9,592 bases of DNA. Origin: Microcaldota archaeon. Its GTDB lineage: Archaea > Micrarchaeota > Micrarchaeia > Micrarchaeales > Micrarchaeaceae. Under the pieces are notes generated by a model. The model was not told the origin of the DNA. It did not search any database and was given only the letters and a program-made list of their open reading frames with translations. A program made the translations under genes and the position numbers. Location: the NCBI GenBank assembly GCA_021806185.1, contig JAJZXZ010000013.1, positions 1-9,592 on the forward strand, in the 5' to 3' direction. Positions 5,850 through 9,592 of this stretch are shown piece by piece; positions within the stretch are counted from its first letter, which is position 1; every line of letters begins with the position of its first letter.

Positions 5850-5917
5850 AACATTTGCAGCAGCCATCACAACCCATTTATTCTTTGGTTTAGAACAATT
5901 CGTACCCGGTAGTTATT

Positions 5918-7504
5918 ATGGCGCAGCAGCGCGGCAAGCAAAAGAGCATAAACCCTGAGGTCAGGCGCCTGGGCGCAGGCGCAGCCCGCACGGCCAGCTT
6001 CGTAATGATAGGCAAGTTCTCGTCCATAATCTTCCTCGGCCTCGCTTTTATAGTCATAGCCAGGCTGCTGGGCCCGAGCGAGTACGGGATATACACGCTA
6101 GCTCTGGCGGTCGCAGGCTTCACCGGGGCGATAGGCAACCTCGGCGTCGGCACAGCGCTGAACAAGTTCATACCGCAGCACCTGTATAGGAAGGATACCG
6201 TGGCCATAGAGGACATACTCGCCAATTCGTTCTTCATAACCCTCGTAATGGGGGTCGTGATAGCGGTCATAACCGCAGCGCTAAGCGGTGTCATAGCTGC
6301 AGACGTGTTCCATAACCCATCATATGCGCTGGTGATAGAGATAGCCGCGATATCAATAATAGCATCGATGCTCTTCAGCACGTCGTATTCCGCCTTGCTA
6401 GGTTTCAACAAGGGAATATACATAGCGGCTATAAACACCACGCAGGCTGTGCTGCAGTCTACGCTTGGGGTGGCGCTGGTGCTCCTAGGGTTCGGCCCTG
6501 CCGGGCCGATAATCGGTATGATAGTCGGTTATACAGCTGCGTTCCTCTACTCCCTCTACCTGATATACCGGAAGCACGGCCTGCGCATGCTGGTGAGGCC
6601 CTCAGGGCGGTCCATAAAAAGGCTCTTCAGCTTCTCCGTACCTATAGGGGTTTCTGGCGCGACACTGAGCATATCATCCAACCTTGCCTTCATAGCGGTG
6701 GGGGCGTTCGCTACAGCCGCAGTGGTCGGGAACCTGGGAGTGGCGTCAAAGGTCAACTCGCTGATAGACATCGTGTCAGGCTCGATAAGCGTGTCGCTGC
6801 TGACGATGTACTCCGCGACGCTGGTAAGCGGGGTAAAGTCGAAGATAAGCAAGCTCTACAACCACACAATATACTATTCGTTCGTATTCCTCGCGCCGAT
6901 GCTGCTCTTCGTCTTCGTGCTGGCCACGCCGTTCTCGTACGTCGCATTCAGCGCCAAATACTCGCTCGCCCCACTGTTCATAGCTGTAATGGCGATAGGC
7001 GCCCTGATAGCGCTAGCCGGGCAGTACGCCAATACGCTGCTCACCAGCGCGAACAGGGTGCGCGACGTGCTGAAGTACAGCGTGATAGTGTCAGCCGTCA
7101 CCCTGGTGCTTATACCAGTGCTCATCCCGACGTTCAAGGGCATAGGCCTTGTGCTACTGCTGTACATAATAGCTCCGATCCTCACCAATGTGCTTTTCAT
7201 AAGGAGGAGCTCACAGCTCTTCAAGCTCAACTTCAAGGCAGGGAAGCTTTACAGGATACTTGCCGCCAATGTCATCACGATGCTGCTCGTCGTGCCGCTC
7301 ATATTCCTGTGGGGCGGCAATTACATACCATTGCTGATAACCGCAGCTATAGAGATAATCGCGGTATACCCTGTGATACTAGGGGTGATCAAAGGCGTGG
7401 ACCGCAGGGACGTAATCGTCATGGCGGCGATGACCGAGGGCATACCAGTTGTAAGCAGGATAATAGGCTGGCTGCTCTCGTATGCCGGCAGGTTCGTTAG
7501 CTAG
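5918..7504 (+). CDS. Polysaccharide/lipid-linked oligosaccharide flippase-like protein (Wzx/MOP family)
   Basis: The 528-residue product is an integral membrane protein with about 12-14 hydrophobic segments in a paired arrangement, as in flippases that move lipid-linked glycans across the membrane. After a polar N-terminus (1-25) comes the family-like start SFVMIGKFSSIIFLGLAF and the motif IARLLGPSEYGIYTLA at about 47-62, which is characteristic of Wzx/RfbX-type proteins. A charged central loop (about 218-235) divides two halves, and the second half has FSAKYSLAPLFIAV (about 343-356), typical of the C-terminal repeat. ATG 5918 is used; only a weak GGTAG precedes it, and TTTATT near 5877-5882 could be its TATA box. 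It is divergent from the DUF373 gene and overlaps the CTP synthase stop by 8 bp. The cargo is unknown, as no glycosyltransferase is near. Confidence 0.85.
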   Translation: MAQQRGKQKSINPEVRRLGAGAARTASFVMIGKFSSIIFLGLAFIVIARLLGPSEYGIYTLALAVAGFTGAIGNLGVGTALNKFIPQHLYRKDTVAIEDILANSFFITLVMGVVIAVITAALSGVIAADVFHNPSYALVIEIAAISIIASMLFSTSYSALLGFNKGIYIAAINTTQAVLQSTLGVALVLLGFGPAGPIIGMIVGYTAAFLYSLYLIYRKHGLRMLVRPSGRSIKRLFSFSVPIGVSGATLSISSNLAFIAVGAFATAAVVGNLGVASKVNSLIDIVSGSISVSLLTMYSATLVSGVKSKISKLYNHTIYYSFVFLAPMLLFVFVLATPFSYVAFSAKYSLAPLFIAVMAIGALIALAGQYANTLLTSANRVRDVLKYSVIVSAVTLVLIPVLIPTFKGIGLVLLLYIIAPILTNVLFIRRSSQLFKLNFKAGKLYRILAANVITMLLVVPLIFLWGGNYIPLLITAAIEIIAVYPVILGVIKGVDRRDVIVMAAMTEGIPVVSRIIGWLLSYAGRFVS

Positions 7505-9098
7505 GCGCTCTCTCCGCCGCGCGCTTTACGAACTCCATGAACAGCGGGGCCGGCCTTTCCAGCCTGGATTTGAGCTCAGGGTGCGCCTGGGTACCGATGC
7601 CGAAGCCGTCGCCCCATTCCACTATCTCCACAATGTGGTTGTCCGGGGTCGTGCCGCTTATCACCATCCCTTTCCTCTCAAGTAGATTCCTGTACCTGTT
7701 GTTGACCTCGTAGCGGTGCCTATGCCTTTCGCTTATCGTTGCCTTCCGGTATGCGGAATACGCATGCGTCCCTCTCCTGAGCTTCGCTGTCCACGCGCCC
7801 AGCCTCATGCTGCCTCCCTTCTCCTTCAGGTCGCGCTGCGTCTCCATCATATCTATGACCTTGTATCTGGCTTTGCTGTCGAATTCGGAAGAGTTGGCGC
7901 CGCTCAGGCCGCACACATCTCTCGCATACTCTATGACCATCACCTGCATGCCGAGGCATATGCCAAGGTATGGGATGCCGCGCTCGCGCGCGAACCTCGC
8001 AGCGTTGACCATGCCCTCTACGCCCCTCGAGCCGAAGCCTCCAGGTACGAGTATCCCGTCTGCGCCTTCAAGGGCGCCTGTGCCACCATTCTCCAACGCG
8101 GTAGATTCAACCCAATCTATCTTGAGGGCAACCCCGTTCTTCGCAGCAGAGTGGATCAGCGCCTCCTTTACGCTAACGTATGAGTCCCTAAGGTCGGTGT
8201 ACTTCCCGACGATAGCTATGTTCACCGGCCTTTTCGGCGATGATATGCTGTCGACTAATCCTTTCCATTTCGCAAGCTTGCGCCTGTCGAGCCTCCTGCC
8301 ACCCAGCCCAAGGTCCCCGATAAGCAGTCTGTCAAAGCCCTGCTTTATCAGGTGCGCCGGCAAGTGGTAAACGGTGCCCCTGTCGGAATCGTCTATCACG
8401 CGCTCCTTCCTTATGCTGCTGTACAGCGCTATCTTCTCCCTCGCCTTCCCGCTGAGCGGCTCCTCGCTCCTGCATAGTATGAAGTCCGGGCGTATCCCGA
8501 GCTGCATAAGCGACCTCACCCCTATCTGCGCTGGCTTCGTCTTCTGCTCTCCGACAGCGTCTATCTTCGGCACGTATGTCAAGTTTATGAACACCACGTC
8601 GTTGTTCAGCGATAGCTGCCTCATCGCCTCTATGAAGTAGCTGTTCTCTATATCCCCGACCGTGCCGCCAACCTCTATTACAAGGACATCTGGCCGCTCG
8701 CTCCTCGCAATCCCCTTTATTGTGTCAAGTATCTCGTTTGTCAGGTGCGGTATTATCTGCACGTCCTCTCCGAGGTAGTCACCCCTGCGCTCCTTCGCTA
8801 TCACCCTGCTGAAGAGCTTTCCGCCAGTTATTGAGAGCTTCTTGGTCAGGTCTGTATTGGAGAACCTCTCATACATCCCGAAATCCATGTCCACCTCGCC
8901 CTTGTCATCGAGTACGAAGACCTCCCCGTGCCTGTATGGGTTCATGGTCCCGCAGTCGTAGTTCAGGTAGCCATCGAACTTTATCGGGAGAGCCCTGCAA
9001 TTGTAGAAACTTAGTATCTTCAGTATTGAGGAGGTGACTCCGCCCTTGCCCAGGCCGCTCAGCAGGGAACCGAGGATAACGATGTATTTCGTCTGCAC
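7497..9098 (-). CDS. pyrG: CTP synthase (glutamine-hydrolysing)
   Basis: This cytosolic enzyme makes CTP from UTP, ATP and glutamine, the last step of pyrimidine nucleotide synthesis. From GTG 9098 it has 533 residues, the usual length. The amidoligase domain has a P-loop-like SGLGKGGVTSS near residues 14-24, YLNYDCGTMNPYRHGEVFV, GGTVGDIEN and the GEQKTKPAQ loop. The class I glutamine amidotransferase domain has PGGFGSRGVEG, the nucleophile Cys381 in GICLGMQ and the HPE pair at 506-508; SERHRHRYEVN is also intact. A GTG at 9113 would add five residues. I prefer 9098 because the product then starts (M)QTKYIVI like other family members and the TATA box centre is 25 nt away, suggesting a leaderless mRNA. 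The gene overlaps the convergent flippase gene by 8 bp. Confidence 0.97.
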   Translation of the reverse strand: MQTKYIVILGSLLSGLGKGGVTSSILKILSFYNCRALPIKFDGYLNYDCGTMNPYRHGEVFVLDDKGEVDMDFGMYERFSNTDLTKKLSITGGKLFSRVIAKERRGDYLGEDVQIIPHLTNEILDTIKGIARSERPDVLVIEVGGTVGDIENSYFIEAMRQLSLNNDVVFINLTYVPKIDAVGEQKTKPAQIGVRSLMQLGIRPDFILCRSEEPLSGKAREKIALYSSIRKERVIDDSDRGTVYHLPAHLIKQGFDRLLIGDLGLGGRRLDRRKLAKWKGLVDSISSPKRPVNIAIVGKYTDLRDSYVSVKEALIHSAAKNGVALKIDWVESTALENGGTGALEGADGILVPGGFGSRGVEGMVNAARFARERGIPYLGICLGMQVMVIEYARDVCGLSGANSSEFDSKARYKVIDMMETQRDLKEKGGSMRLGAWTAKLRRGTHAYSAYRKATISERHRHRYEVNNRYRNLLERKGMVISGTTPDNHIVEIVEWGDGFGIGTQAHPELKSRLERPAPLFMEFVKRAAERAPS

Positions 9099-9119
9099 AT
9101 AACCTTTATGCACAACAGA

Positions 9120-9126
9120 TTAAAAA
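9120..9126 (-). promoter_or_regulatory. Probable TATA box of pyrG (TTTTTAA)
   Basis: The minus strand reads GGC-TTTTTAA-TC, centred 25 nt before GTG 9098. That is the distance expected if transcription begins at or next to the start codon. The same AT-rich block (AAAAAGCCTTTTT on the plus strand, 9122-9134) probably also holds the promoter of the divergent gene to the right. Confidence 0.45.
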
Positions 9127-9179
9127 GCCTTTTTGCAAATCCGATATCGTTGCGCATGAATGATTCGATGGCAGGTTCG

Positions 9180-9592
9180 GTGAGGGCTTTTGTCGCTGTC
9201 GACATAGACCCGGAGGTAAGGAAAAGGGCATCCGCGCTCATTTCCGGGATGGATTGCAGCGCCATAAGGCCGGTGAGCGAGGACCAGATTCATGTGACGC
9301 TCCTGTTTATGGGGCGGATCCGCGGCGCGGCTACAAAGGCTATCTCGGATGCGATGTCGCAGCTTGATGAGAAGCCGTTCGGCGTATCCATGCACGGCAT
9401 AGGCGCGTTCCGCGGCGGCGAGATACGCGTAATATATGCAAAGATAACCGACGGTTATGATGAGCGGATGCGCATCCACTCGTGCCTCAAGGAGAGCGCG
9501 GACCGCATCGGCATAAAGACCGATGGGAGGGAATTCGCCGCGCATGCGACTATAGCGAGGGTCAAAAACCCCAGCGACGACGACATCGACTA
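9180..9592 (+). CDS. thpR: RNA 2',3'-cyclic phosphodiesterase (2H/LigT family), partial at window end
   Basis: Enzymes of this family open 2',3'-cyclic phosphates on RNA ends; some act in tRNA processing or have RNA ligase activity. I translated it by hand: 137 residues with no stop, beginning MRAFVAVDIDPEVRKRAS. Both catalytic HxTx motifs are visible, HVTL at residues 38-41 and HATI at residues 122-125, about the usual distance apart, with FRGGEIRVIYAKI between them. Family members are about 180 residues, so roughly a quarter is missing beyond the right edge. The GTG at 9180 gives the typical N-terminus MRAF.A.D and has AGGT at 9173-9176 upstream. In-frame ATGs at 9168 and 9156 would add four or eight residues. 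It is divergent from pyrG. Confidence 0.9.
   Translation, partial: MRAFVAVDIDPEVRKRASALISGMDCSAIRPVSEDQIHVTLLFMGRIRGAATKAISDAMSQLDEKPFGVSMHGIGAFRGGEIRVIYAKITDGYDERMRIHSCLKESADRIGIKTDGREFAAHATIARVKNPSDDDID

Noticed and set aside
5782..5877. Longer start of the DUF373 protein at ATG 5877
   Set aside because: The extension contains the strong TATATAAA box and the palindromic motif. The family fold begins just after GTG 5781, which has an AGGGG ribosome binding site.
5890..6441. Minus-strand open frame of 183 codons opposite the flippase gene
   Set aside because: The hydrophobic, Ala/Ile/Ser-rich translation is the complement of membrane-segment codons. The plus-strand gene has clear family motifs and this frame has none.
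9122..9134. AAAAAGCCTTTTT as a terminator hairpin
   Set aside because: It lies between two divergent starts, has 5-bp A/T arms with almost no loop, and fits better as shared promoter sequence.

Overview
The window is archaeal chromosomal DNA. Most of it is a run of ribosomal protein genes on the minus strand, read right to left: rnp1, rps17, rpl14, rpl24, rps4e, rpl5, rps14, rps8, rpl6, rpl32e, rpl19e. S4e, L32e, L19e and the RNase P subunit Rnp1/Rpp29 occur in archaea and eukaryotes but not bacteria, and this order is the archaeal version of the spc operon. TATA boxes, Shine-Dalgarno motifs of the GGAGGTGATC type, heavy use of AGG (Arg) and ATA (Ile), and a DUF373 membrane protein also fit an archaeon. 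The lineage cannot be fixed from this sequence alone. A DPANN group such as Micrarchaeota or a euryarchaeote would both be reasonable guesses.

Layout. Positions 1-4529 (minus) hold the ribosomal cluster. It is extremely compact: seven of ten gene junctions are 4-nt stop/start overlaps and the other three have gaps of 1, 4 and 7 nt. The last gene, rpl19e, runs off the left edge. At 4561-5781 (minus), 31 nt upstream of rnp1, is a DUF373 membrane protein gene with a strong TATA box. No good separate promoter is visible before rnp1, so the DUF373 gene may lead the ribosomal transcript. Positions 5782-5917 are a divergent promoter region with a palindromic motif on each side of that TATA box. At 5918-7504 (plus) is a polysaccharide flippase-type membrane protein. 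At 7497-9098 (minus) is CTP synthase, whose stop overlaps the end of the flippase gene by 8 bp. Positions 9099-9179 are a second divergent promoter region. From about 9180 to the right edge (plus) is the start of an RNA 2',3'-cyclic phosphodiesterase gene (2H family).

How they work together. The minus-strand block supplies proteins of both ribosomal subunits and one RNase P protein, so ribosome assembly and tRNA 5' maturation are coupled in expression. CTP synthase and the RNA cyclic phosphodiesterase share a divergent control region and belong to nucleotide supply and RNA processing. The flippase stands alone, with no glycosyltransferases in view. I see no mobile element, CRISPR array, tRNA or rRNA. 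No wholly new system is evident. The points most worth checking are the DUF373-led ribosomal operon, the paired palindromes around its promoter, and the truncation of the usual S10-spc order just upstream of rnp1.
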